Below are positions 1 to 5,729 of a stretch of DNA of 6,179 nt, piece by piece (the stretch's first letter is position 1; the number at the start of each line of letters is the position of its first letter). The position numbers and the translations under genes were made by a program. The stretch comes from Deltaproteobacteria bacterium. Its GTDB lineage: Bacteria > Desulfobacterota > Desulfovibrionia > Desulfovibrionales > Desulfovibrionaceae. Location: NCBI GenBank assembly GCA_020861205.1, contig JAJBSY010000243.1:1-6179 (forward strand). Reading direction: 5' to 3'. The notes beneath the pieces are model-generated. The model did no database searches. It was not told the origin of the DNA and saw only the letters and a program-made list of their open reading frames with translations.

Positions 1-199
1 GCCCCACGGTTATGCCGATATGGTCGGCTAGCCCGGTCACGTGGATGCCGTTTTTCCTTTTGACGGCTTTATTCAGGTGAATCTTCGCCGCATGAATGGA
101 CGCGTCCGCGTCACGGAGCGTCTCAAAGGCGCCGAACTGGCCGGCCATCCGCGCGAGCAGAGAGCCCTTGGCCTTTTCTGTTGAGAGGGATGCGGGCAT
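1..199 (-). CDS. Unrecognised protein, N-terminal part only (runs off the left edge)
   Basis: Leftward reading frame with 66 complete codons and no stop before the window edge, so the C-terminus lies outside. The protein begins MPASLSTEKAKG, then has a helical-looking stretch rich in Ala, Lys and His (about residues 15-48), and reaches GLADHIGITVG at the edge. I do not recognise a family. No signal peptide or membrane segment is visible. Third codon positions are mostly G or C, as in the neighbouring genes, and both competing frames on the plus strand are broken by stops within about 65 bases, which supports real coding. The start is uncertain: ATG at 199 has no clear Shine-Dalgarno sequence, and an in-frame GTG at 250 is also possible, with an in-frame TGA just upstream of it. 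It is divergent from the nucleotidyltransferase gene at 282. Confidence 0.5.
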   Translation of the reverse strand, partial: MPASLSTEKAKGSLLARMAGQFGAFETLRDADASIHAAKIHLNKAVKRKNGIHVTGLADHIGITVG

Positions 200-281
200 A
201 CAGCTTTGAACATTTGAGTCATGACCGGCTGCGGCTACAGTGCCGGGCACGGATCAAGCCGGTGTAAAAAAGGGGGAAACC

Positions 282-986
282 ATGATCGACGTGCAACCCT
301 GGATGCGAAGCGCCGTTGCGCGCCTGCGGGAGGAATTCGGCGAGCGCCTGCTTTTTGTCGGTCTGCAGGGCAGTTACCGCCGGGGCGAAGCCCGGGAGGA
401 CAGCGACATTGACATCCTGGCCATCTTGGACAGATTGGACGTGACGGATCTCGCGGCTTACCGCAGGGTGCTCCGCACGCTTCCGGAAGGGGAAAAGGCT
501 TGCGGTTTCACGTGCGGCCGGGAGCAGATGCTCGCCTGGCCGCCATTCGAATTGTTCCAGTTTGAGAAAGATACGGACGCCTGGTTCGGCGAACTTGGCG
601 CGCTTCTTCCGCCCTACACCCGGGAAGACACGGTGACCGGGGCAAGGGCGTCCGTCTCGGGCTTGCACCATTATACGGCGTACCTCTATGTTTCCGGTGA
701 CGAGGCAACGCGGGCCGACGAGTTGCAAACCGTCTACAAGGGGTTCTTTTTCGCCGCCCAAGTTGTCCACTATTTGCGGAGCGGGGAGTATGCGCGGTCA
801 AAAAAGGAGCTGCTTGCGAGGCTCACCGGCGACGAAGCCGAGTTGCTCCGCCTAGGCATGGACCCTGTCCATTATGAGCGATGCAAAGAAGACGACCCGG
901 ACGCGCTTTTCCGGCTCATGCTGGGCTGGACGGGGAATGTTATGCGGGAGTTGGCCGGAGAGGTTCCGGTTCGGACGAGTGGTTGA
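282..986 (+). CDS. Stand-alone nucleotidyltransferase-fold protein (MNT/kanamycin nucleotidyltransferase-like)
   Basis: The 234-residue protein carries the polymerase-beta-type nucleotidyltransferase signature near its N-terminus: G30-S31-Y-x-x-G35 followed by D42-I-D44 in the block GSYRRGEAREDSDIDIL. In this superfamily the Gly-Ser binds the nucleotide phosphates and the Asp pair binds the metal. E90, in the strand FELFQF, is a candidate third acidic residue. Residues from about 125 to the end look all-helical, as in small-molecule or protein NMP transferases of this fold. The ATG at 282 is chosen because a run of five G (272-276) sits five bases upstream. An in-frame GTG at 240 would add 14 residues that include this Shine-Dalgarno region. 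No partner HEPN gene or resistance gene lies beside it, so substrate and role (metabolite, antibiotic or protein modification) are unknown. It converges on the broken transporter gene. The family call is firm; the function is not. Confidence 0.85.
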   Translation: MIDVQPWMRSAVARLREEFGERLLFVGLQGSYRRGEAREDSDIDILAILDRLDVTDLAAYRRVLRTLPEGEKACGFTCGREQMLAWPPFELFQFEKDTDAWFGELGALLPPYTREDTVTGARASVSGLHHYTAYLYVSGDEATRADELQTVYKGFFFAAQVVHYLRSGEYARSKKELLARLTGDEAELLRLGMDPVHYERCKEDDPDALFRLMLGWTGNVMRELAGEVPVRTSG

Positions 987-1024
987 ATGCGAAAAGGCGC
1001 GGGAGATGGACCGGATGTCCCCGG

Positions 1025-1053
1025 AGGCCGGCAGAGTGGAGGGTCGCCGGCCT
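1025..1053. terminator. Possible bidirectional hairpin between convergent genes
   Basis: AGGCCGGC (1025-1032) and GCCGGCCT (1046-1053) form a perfect 8-bp inverted repeat with a 13-base loop. It lies in the short gap between the stop of the nucleotidyltransferase (986) and the stop of the leftward transporter (1093). The position suits a shared 3' end structure. There is no T tract on either side, so it is not a standard intrinsic terminator, and in GC-rich DNA a stem of this size can occur by chance. Confidence 0.3.
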
Positions 1054-1092
1054 GTCCAGCTGGAGATGCCGCGGGCCTTGCGTTCTCGCGGG

Positions 1093-2027
1093 CTACGGGC
1101 GGCCCCGCGAAACGGGTTTCCCGGAACGGCGGTGCAGCCATTGGCTGCCGCTTACGACGGCTATGCCGCCAAGAACGAGCGCCGAACCCAGGATGAACCG
1201 CGGTTCCAGGGGGCTCCCCGAGCAGGAGTATGCCGAAGGCCACCCCGAATATCGGGGTGAGAAACGAGAGAACGCCCAGGCGCGAAGCCGGATAAACCGT
1301 GAGCAGCCAGAACCAGAGCAACATGCTGACCACGCAGACCCCGGCCACCTGGAAAAGCAAGCTGGCCCACACGATGCCGGTCATGGTGAAGCGCGCCTGG
1401 CCGGTGAGGGCCGCTGTCGGCAGCAGAAGGCAGAAACAGGTCAGAAGCTGGATGAAGGCCGTCTGGGAGGAGGGCGTATCGGAGAGTCTGGTGCGGATGA
1501 CCACGGTGGTGGCACCCCAGGACATCCCCGCCAGCAGGCCGAGGCAATCCCCGAGCAGGATGGAGCCCGCGGCCCCGCGGGGCGGAAGAGGGATCATGAA
1601 AGGCGATGGCGATGCCAAGGAAGGCCAGGCCCAGGCCGCCCCACTGGATAGGGCGGAGCCGCTCTTCCGCGACCAGGAAGTGCAGGCCCAGGGCCGCGAA
1701 CGCGGGGGCGGTGTACAGCATGACGACCATGTGGGAGGCGCTCGTGAACCGCAGACCTTCCGCGACGAATAAATATTCGAGGGTGAAAAGCACCCCGGCC
1801 GCGAGGCCGGCGCGCCATGCCCCGCCCTTGGGCAGCAGCCCCAGCCCTTTGCCGCGAAGGTAGACGCCGACCACGAGCGCGGCCGGGCCCGAGCGCACGG
1901 CCATTTGCAACACCGGGGACATGTCCGGGGCGGCTCCCTTGAGGGCTATCTGCTGCATTCCCCAGATGGCGCAGAGCAGCGTCATCATCCAGGCGGCTCT
2001 TCCGTCCATGTTTTTCCGTCCCGCCAT
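1093..2027 (-). pseudogene. EamA/DMT-family permease with two +1 frameshifts
   Basis: Joined across two frame changes, this reads as a complete drug/metabolite transporter of about 310 residues, the usual length, with two EamA repeats and about ten membrane helices. The first frame (from 2027) gives MMTLLCAIWGMQQIALKG through LGLAFLGIAIAFHDP. The second gives GSILLGDCLGLLAGMSWGATTVV through FLTPIFGVAFGILLLGEP, with the typical LTPIF signature. The third gives LEPRFILGSALVLGGIAVVS and ends at TAG 1095-1093. The first shift lies in the G/C runs at about 1573-1582 and the second in the G run at 1209-1213. Both are corrected by removing one base. Each unshifted frame runs into unrelated sequence. 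The start ATG at 2027 follows a GGGAGG-type Shine-Dalgarno; an ATG at 2009 is an alternative. Such permeases usually export amino acids or small metabolites; the substrate cannot be told. It may be a true pseudogene or a product of sequencing error. Confidence 0.85.
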
Positions 2028-2159
2028 GCCTCCTCCCTGTGAAGGGCGCACGGTACACCAGGGCGGGGGGGTCCGCAAGGCCGGAACGCCCGGTGCGGGA
2101 GGACGTTTCATAACGGGTATTCTGCCCGGAGCGAACGCGCGGAAAATTACGCGGAGAAT

Positions 2160-2222
2160 GGATCCGGATACGGGCGAGCACGGCCGGATCCGGAATGTGT
2201 CGCATCGTACGGCCGGATTTGG
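2160..2222. repeat. Cluster of GGATCCGG-type inverted and direct repeats
   Basis: GGATCCGG (2160-2167) and CCGGATCC (2184-2191) are an 8-bp perfect inverted repeat with a 16-base spacer. The right arm is also part of a 14-base direct repeat, ACGGCCGGATCCGG (2180-2193) and ACGGCCGGATTTGG (2209-2222), which matches at 12 of 14 positions with a period of 29 bases. It lies about 130-195 bases upstream of the permease start. It could be an operator array or a dispersed palindromic element; nothing in the window identifies a binding protein. Confidence 0.45.
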
Positions 2223-2310
2223 TGCGTTCGCTCGTGCAGGGGCCTTCGTACCCGGCCAGGGTTGCAGGGTTTTCCCCTGAGGGCGAGCGGGGCAGGACGC
2301 TTAGGCAGAA

Positions 2311-2355
2311 CCTGTTTTTTCGGTCCAAAAATGGATTTAACCGAGGTACAACAGG
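2311..2355. repeat. Nested imperfect inverted repeat downstream of the activator gene
   Basis: The outer arms CCTGTT (2311-2316) and AACAGG (2350-2355) enclose TCGGT (2320-2324) and ACCGA (2340-2344), which enclose CCA and TGG (2325-2327, 2332-2334) around four A. Separately, CGAGGTAC (2342-2349) can pair with GTACCTCG (2385-2392), so two alternative foldings share one arm. It lies 54-98 bases past the activator stop on the transcribed strand. It could be a 3' structure or terminator-like element, but the bulges and the lack of a clean T tract right after a stem keep this uncertain. Confidence 0.3.
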
Positions 2356-2408
2356 AATCCCGGATCATGACGGAGCGCACGCCGGTACCTCGCAGCCGTG
2401 GCCGGGGG

Positions 2409-4262
2409 TTATGCGGCCCCTTTGGCCAGCCAGCGCTTGACGGTATTTCTGTCCACGCGGAGACGGGCCGCGGTCCGGGCGATATTGCCGCCTTCCCGGT
2501 CCAGCGTTTGGCGCACGTGCCTCATGATGACGGCGTCAAGCGATCCCTGTTCCCCGTCAGCCTGGTCTCGCGTCCGGGCCAAAGAAGCGGTGGCGGAAGC
2601 GGGAAGCCCTTGCAGCGTAACATATTTTTCGGCAAAGTTTTCCAACGCGCGGACGTTTCCCTCCCAGGGGCAGTTTTCCAGCTCGCGCAGAAACTGGCGG
2701 GAAGGCGGCGGGTAGCGCCAACGGTATTTCGCGCCGTACCTGTCGAGAAAATGAAGAAACAGACGGGGAATGTCCTCCTTTCGTTCCCGCAATGGCGGAA
2801 TTTCCAGGTCAAGCACGCTCAGGCGGAAAAACAGATCCTCGCGCATCCTGCCCCTCCGCACCTCTTCCTGCGGATCCCTGTTGGTGGCGGCGATGATGCG
2901 CACGTTGACCGAAATAACCTTGTTGTCCCCAATACGCATGATTTCGCGGGTTTGCAGGGTTCGCAACAGTCTTGCCTGCAGAAACACGTCCATTTCGGCC
3001 ACTTCGTCCAGGAAAAGCGTGCCGTTGTGCGCAAGCTCGAACAGCCCGGTTTTCCCGGAGCGTAGGGCGCCGGTAAACGCGCCCGGGGCGTAGCCGAACA
3101 ATTCGCTCTCCAGCAGCGATCCGGGAAGCGCCGCGCAGTTGACGGCCACAAAAGGGCCTTTCGCGCGCGAACTCGCGTTATGGATGCCTTGCGCGAACAG
3201 TTCCTTGCCGGTCCCGGTCTGCCCGTGGATCATGATGCTCGAATCCGTCATGCTGTAGCGTTTCGCCGTTTCGATGGCGGCGCGCATCACATTGCTGGAG
3301 TGTATGATGGAATCAAAGGTGTATTTCGCGTAAAAACCCCGGTCCACCAGCTTTGTGCGTATGCTCGTCTCCGCCTGCTGGATGGTCTCCACCGGCTGGA
3401 ACAAAACGACGATGGAGTCCGCTTCCATATTCTGGGGGCTGCAAACCAGGTCGAGAATAAACCGCCGCTCGCCGATCCGGGTAAGCGTGTTCTGCATGTC
3501 CGCGCCACTGGCCACTGCCGCGTTGACGTCCTTGTCCGGAAAAATCGCGTCAAAAGGCTTTCCGATGACGTCCTCGCGCATCATGTGAAGCAGGTTGCAC
3601 CCGCGTTGGTTGACTTCCTCCACCCGCTTGTCGCCGTTGAGCAACAGCGCGCCCTCTTTGGCGCAATGGAGGACGGCGGAGAGTTTTTTTTCGCTGGCGT
3701 GGTGCCTGTTCATGTTGTTGCGCATGAGGACGGCCTGGTCGAAGGCCTCGATGAGCGTTTCCCGGCTGGACTCTATGAGGTGGCAGTCAAGGCCCCTTGC
3801 CCTGGTCAGCCGCACGGAAACAACATCGCCTATGATGACGTCGGGTTCCCATGCGATAAGCTCGTCGATGGCGGCGTCGAAACAGTCCCTGTGCAACAGT
3901 TCGAAGGCGCGGTAGCGGCGGTGCAGGATATCGCAGACCGGCGTGCAGATGCTGACGAGCGGGTTGTACCCGACGATGGCTATCCGGCTTTCGGGACCGG
4001 TGCAGGAATGGATGTAGGCGAAGGCGCTGAAAACGGACGGACGAACCTCCACCACCTCTATGCCCAGCGTTTCGCGGATTCTGAGAGCCGTACCCCCCCT
4101 GCTGATCAAGACGTGCGCGCCGCCGGCGATGGCCCGGCGGGCGGTCGATACGCCTTTGCGCATATCCGCCTGGTAGACCCTGATCGGGTATCCCCGTTCG
4201 TCTATTATTTCCTGGGCCATGGCGCGCATACTCTCGTAAGGGGCGATAAGGGCGATTTGCAT
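2409..4262 (-). CDS. Sigma-54-dependent activator with PrpR_N sensor, PAS, AAA+ and Fis-type HTH domains
   Basis: The 617-residue cytoplasmic transcription activator is complete. Residues 1 to about 180 match the PrpR N-terminal sensor fold, including ISRGGTA (53-59). Residues about 192-300 look like a PAS domain. The AAA+ sigma-54 interaction module has Walker A GQTGTGKE (347-354), the sigma-54 contact loop GAFTGA (394-399), Walker B GTLFLDE (414-420), sensor I AATNRD (458-463), REDLFFRL (474-481) and GNVRALEN (535-542). The C-terminus (about 575-615) is a Fis-type helix-turn-helix ending in TAARLRVDRNTVKRWL. The ATG at 4262 has GGGAGA six bases upstream. In PrpR this N-terminal domain responds to a pathway intermediate (2-methylcitrate). 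Here the divergent kinase/PdxA2 operon with its own -24/-12 promoter suggests a ligand from acid-sugar catabolism. The presence of both PrpR_N and PAS allows two inputs. The frame passes intact through a seven-base homopolymer at 4093-4099. Confidence 0.95.
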   Translation of the reverse strand: MQIALIAPYESMRAMAQEIIDERGYPIRVYQADMRKGVSTARRAIAGGAHVLISRGGTALRIRETLGIEVVEVRPSVFSAFAYIHSCTGPESRIAIVGYNPLVSICTPVCDILHRRYRAFELLHRDCFDAAIDELIAWEPDVIIGDVVSVRLTRARGLDCHLIESSRETLIEAFDQAVLMRNNMNRHHASEKKLSAVLHCAKEGALLLNGDKRVEEVNQRGCNLLHMMREDVIGKPFDAIFPDKDVNAAVASGADMQNTLTRIGERRFILDLVCSPQNMEADSIVVLFQPVETIQQAETSIRTKLVDRGFYAKYTFDSIIHSSNVMRAAIETAKRYSMTDSSIMIHGQTGTGKELFAQGIHNASSRAKGPFVAVNCAALPGSLLESELFGYAPGAFTGALRSGKTGLFELAHNGTLFLDEVAEMDVFLQARLLRTLQTREIMRIGDNKVISVNVRIIAATNRDPQEEVRRGRMREDLFFRLSVLDLEIPPLRERKEDIPRLFLHFLDRYGAKYRWRYPPPSRQFLRELENCPWEGNVRALENFAEKYVTLQGLPASATASLARTRDQADGEQGSLDAVIMRHVRQTLDREGGNIARTAARLRVDRNTVKRWLAKGAA

Positions 4263-4276
4263 TATGGTCTCCCGTT

Positions 4277-4290
4277 AATAGCAAGCTATT
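4277..4290. promoter_or_regulatory. Dyad AATAGC-AA-GCTATT at the activator start region
   Basis: Two perfect 6-bp inverted arms are separated by two bases. The dyad overlaps the predicted transcription start of the activator gene (about 4288, leftward) and lies roughly 136-149 bases upstream of the predicted sigma-54 start of the kinase operon. It could therefore serve as an autoregulatory operator, an upstream activator site, or both. The right half, CAAGCTAT (4282-4289), recurs exactly at 4385-4392, just upstream of the -24 box. The assignment is an inference from position and symmetry. Confidence 0.45.
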
Positions 4291-4294
4291 TTGA

Positions 4295-4323
4295 AGTATA
4301 ATGAGAAATACACCATATGCCAA
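4295..4323 (-). promoter_or_regulatory. Sigma-70-type promoter of the activator gene
   Basis: On the minus strand, TTGGCA (4323-4318) and TATACT (4300-4295) are separated by exactly 17 bases. Each box matches its consensus at five of six positions. The predicted start near 4288 leaves a leader of about 25 bases that contains the GGGAGA Shine-Dalgarno (4273-4268). This fits steady production of the activator independent of sigma-54. Confidence 0.65.
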
Positions 4324-4338
4324 GGTATAATGCACCAT
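4311..4338. promoter_or_regulatory. Paired CACCAT repeats, candidate upstream activator site
   Basis: CACCAT occurs at 4311-4316 and 4333-4338, 22 bases apart, about two helical turns. GTATAATG occurs at 4296-4303 and 4325-4332. The block lies about 90-130 bases upstream of the predicted sigma-54 start, the usual range for an enhancer-binding activator, and overlaps the activator's own -35 box. The first GTATAATG copy coincides with that promoter's -10 box, which may explain part of the repeat. The assignment is tentative. Confidence 0.3.
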
Positions 4339-4399
4339 TCGAAAGCGAGGTTTTATTATAATTCCCAAAAAAGATAAATGATTTCAAGCTATCGCGATG

Positions 4400-4415
4400 T
4401 GGCACTCCTTTTGCT
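4400..4415 (+). promoter_or_regulatory. Sigma-54 (-24/-12) promoter of the kinase-pdxA2 operon
   Basis: TGGCAC-TCCTT-TTGCT matches the sigma-54 consensus TGGCACNNNNNTTGCW at every specified position, with the invariant GG (4401-4402) and GC (4413-4414) ten bases apart. Taking C4414 as -12 puts the start near 4426 and gives a 38-base leader to the kinase ATG. The sigma-54 activator encoded divergently next door is the obvious candidate to drive it. Confidence 0.93.
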
Positions 4416-4422
4416 CAGGTAG

Positions 4423-4438
4423 AACCGTCCGGACGGTT
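4423..4438. promoter_or_regulatory. 16-bp perfect palindrome over the predicted sigma-54 start site
   Basis: AACCGTCCGGACGGTT is perfectly self-complementary with no spacer. It covers about -3 to +13 relative to the predicted start at 4426. As DNA it has the form of an operator for a dimeric protein placed to block initiation. As RNA, a transcript starting at 4426 could fold CCGU/ACGG around a CCGG loop right at its 5' end. The sequence shows the symmetry; the function is inferred. Confidence 0.55.
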
Positions 4439-4463
4439 GCACAGACAGGGCAAAGGGGTTGGT

Positions 4464-5717
4464 ATGGATCGGATCGTTATACTGGCCGACGACTTCACGG
4501 GAGCGGCGGATACGGGGGTGCACTTCGCGTGCAGGGGCCTGCGGACGGCCGTTGTCTTCGACAGGCGCGTTATCCCGGCCGCGTTTGATTCCTGTAGGGT
4601 CCTCGCTCTCTCTACCGAGACGCGCTATATGACCCCCGAGGATGCGGCCAGGACGGTATTCGATTTAGCGTCGCATTGCAGCCAGGCGGGCGGAACCTTT
4701 TTCTTCAAAAAAATAGATTCGGCCATGCGGGGCAATCCGGGTCACGAGACGGCCGCTCTCCTCAAGCGGCTTGCCATGCGGGCAGCCCTCGTTTGCCCGG
4801 CGCTGCCCGCGTCCGGCAGGAGCGTCGTTGACGGGATCCTGCTGGTGGACGGAAGGCCGGTACATGAAACGGAACTGGGGCGGGATATATTTACGCCGGT
4901 GGAGACTTCCGGCGTCGCCGACCTGTTTGCCAGCCAATCCGGCTTACGGGCGGGCCGCCTCACGCTTGCGGATCTGGAGCGGGGGAAAGAGTATCTCATC
5001 CGCAAGGTTCGCGTCTTGCTGGACGACGGCTGCGGCGCCATCGTGCCCGATGCCGTGACGGACAGGCACATGGAGACGCTGGCGGATCTTTTGCTGTATT
5101 TTCAGGAACCGGACGACGGCCTGCCGCGTTTGCTGCCCGTCGGTTCGGCGGGTTTGGGAAAAGCGCTCGCCGCCGCGCTGGCCGAGCCGGTTATCCGCGA
5201 AACAATCCGGCCGCACGGCCGCTTGCTGGCGGTGGTCGGCAGCCTGAACGCTTCGGCGCTGGAGCAGATGCGATACGGGGTGGAAAGCGGGCGGTTCGTT
5301 CATCTTCCCTTCAGTGTCGAAGCCGCGCTGGATGATCCCGAGCGGGAATGCGGCAGGCTTCTGCGGGCCTTGCCCCGCGGCGGGCATGTGATACTGCATG
5401 GGGAAAGCATGGAGGATGCCGCCGCCATTACCACCGGTTCGGGCGCGGACGTAGCCGAAGCCTACGGCGCGCTTGTGTCGGGCGTGTGCCGCCATGCGCC
5501 CTTTACATCCGTATACGCAACCGGCGGCAATATCGCCATGAGCGTTGCCAGGCATCTCGGGCTCGGCAGCCTCGAACTCGAGGAAGAGCTGCTGCCCGGC
5601 GTCGCGCTCAGTTCCTGTTTCAGCAGGGAAACGGACGTGCGCTGGTTTATCTCCAAGGCCGGGAGTTTCGGGAACAAAAATACGCTGGCGGCTATCGCCG
5701 ACACCCTTAACCGATAG
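4464..5717 (+). CDS. dtnK: Four-carbon acid sugar kinase (DUF1537 family), probable D-threonate kinase
   Basis: The 417-residue cytoplasmic kinase has the usual family length and both family halves. The N-terminal sugar-binding half carries ADDFTGAADTG (8-18), FKKIDSAMRGN (81-91) and PALPASGR (112-119). The C-terminal nucleotide-binding half carries GSAGL (227-231), VVGS (257-260), ATGG (352-355) and KAGSFG (398-403). The family phosphorylates four-carbon aldonates with ATP at O4. Members paired with PdxA2 are D-threonate kinases, so D-threonate is the best substrate guess; D-erythronate or an isomer remains possible. The ATG at 4464 is chosen because AAAGGGG lies a few bases upstream and the N-terminal motif then starts at residue 8, as is usual. 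An upstream in-frame TTG at 4437 lies inside the leader palindrome and is unlikely. It is the first gene of the sigma-54-driven operon, 12 bases before pdxA2. Confidence 0.93.
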   Translation: MDRIVILADDFTGAADTGVHFACRGLRTAVVFDRRVIPAAFDSCRVLALSTETRYMTPEDAARTVFDLASHCSQAGGTFFFKKIDSAMRGNPGHETAALLKRLAMRAALVCPALPASGRSVVDGILLVDGRPVHETELGRDIFTPVETSGVADLFASQSGLRAGRLTLADLERGKEYLIRKVRVLLDDGCGAIVPDAVTDRHMETLADLLLYFQEPDDGLPRLLPVGSAGLGKALAAALAEPVIRETIRPHGRLLAVVGSLNASALEQMRYGVESGRFVHLPFSVEAALDDPERECGRLLRALPRGGHVILHGESMEDAAAITTGSGADVAEAYGALVSGVCRHAPFTSVYATGGNIAMSVARHLGLGSLELEEELLPGVALSSCFSRETDVRWFISKAGSFGNKNTLAAIADTLNR

Positions 5718-5729
5718 GACATTCCGTTC

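Larger units (their letters stand above)
2028..2408. other. Intergenic region without a recognisable gene
   Basis: This stretch separates the start of the leftward permease from the stop of the leftward activator. Short open frames cross it on both strands, but none has a recognisable domain, a convincing Shine-Dalgarno sequence or sensible composition. It must hold the permease promoter, yet I see no convincing -35/-10 pair. It does hold a cluster of GGATCCGG-type repeats (2160-2222) and a nested inverted repeat (2311-2355), listed separately. Confidence 0.6.

Noticed and set aside
881..1651. Plus-strand open frame (256 codons) across the permease
   Set aside because: It overlaps the nucleotidyltransferase end and is antisense to the permease, and its product is a low-complexity Arg/Gly/Glu-rich string. 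The membrane-helix pattern belongs to the other strand.
2028..2111. Extension of the permease upstream to an ATG at 2111
   Set aside because: The extra residues are proline-rich and unlike a membrane protein N-terminus, whereas ATG 2027 has a good Shine-Dalgarno sequence directly before it.
2147..2380. Minus-strand 77-codon frame in the interval between permease and activator
   Set aside because: No Shine-Dalgarno sequence, no recognisable motif, and a basic, proline-rich composition typical of noncoding GC-rich DNA.
3180..4301. Long plus-strand open frame (373 codons) across the activator gene
   Set aside because: It is exactly antisense to the PrpR_N, PAS and AAA+ coding sequence. Its translation has no recognisable motif, and long antisense frames are expected in GC-rich genes.
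4355..4360. Perfect TATAAT on the minus strand as the activator -10 box
   Set aside because: No -35 box lies at 16-18 bases; the nearest TTGAAA is 21 bases away. The TTGGCA-17-TATACT pair closer to the gene fits better.
4391..4398. ATCGCGAT palindrome next to the -24 box
   Set aside because: Eight-base palindromes are common, and this one is shorter and less symmetrical in context than the elements reported; no separate role is supported.
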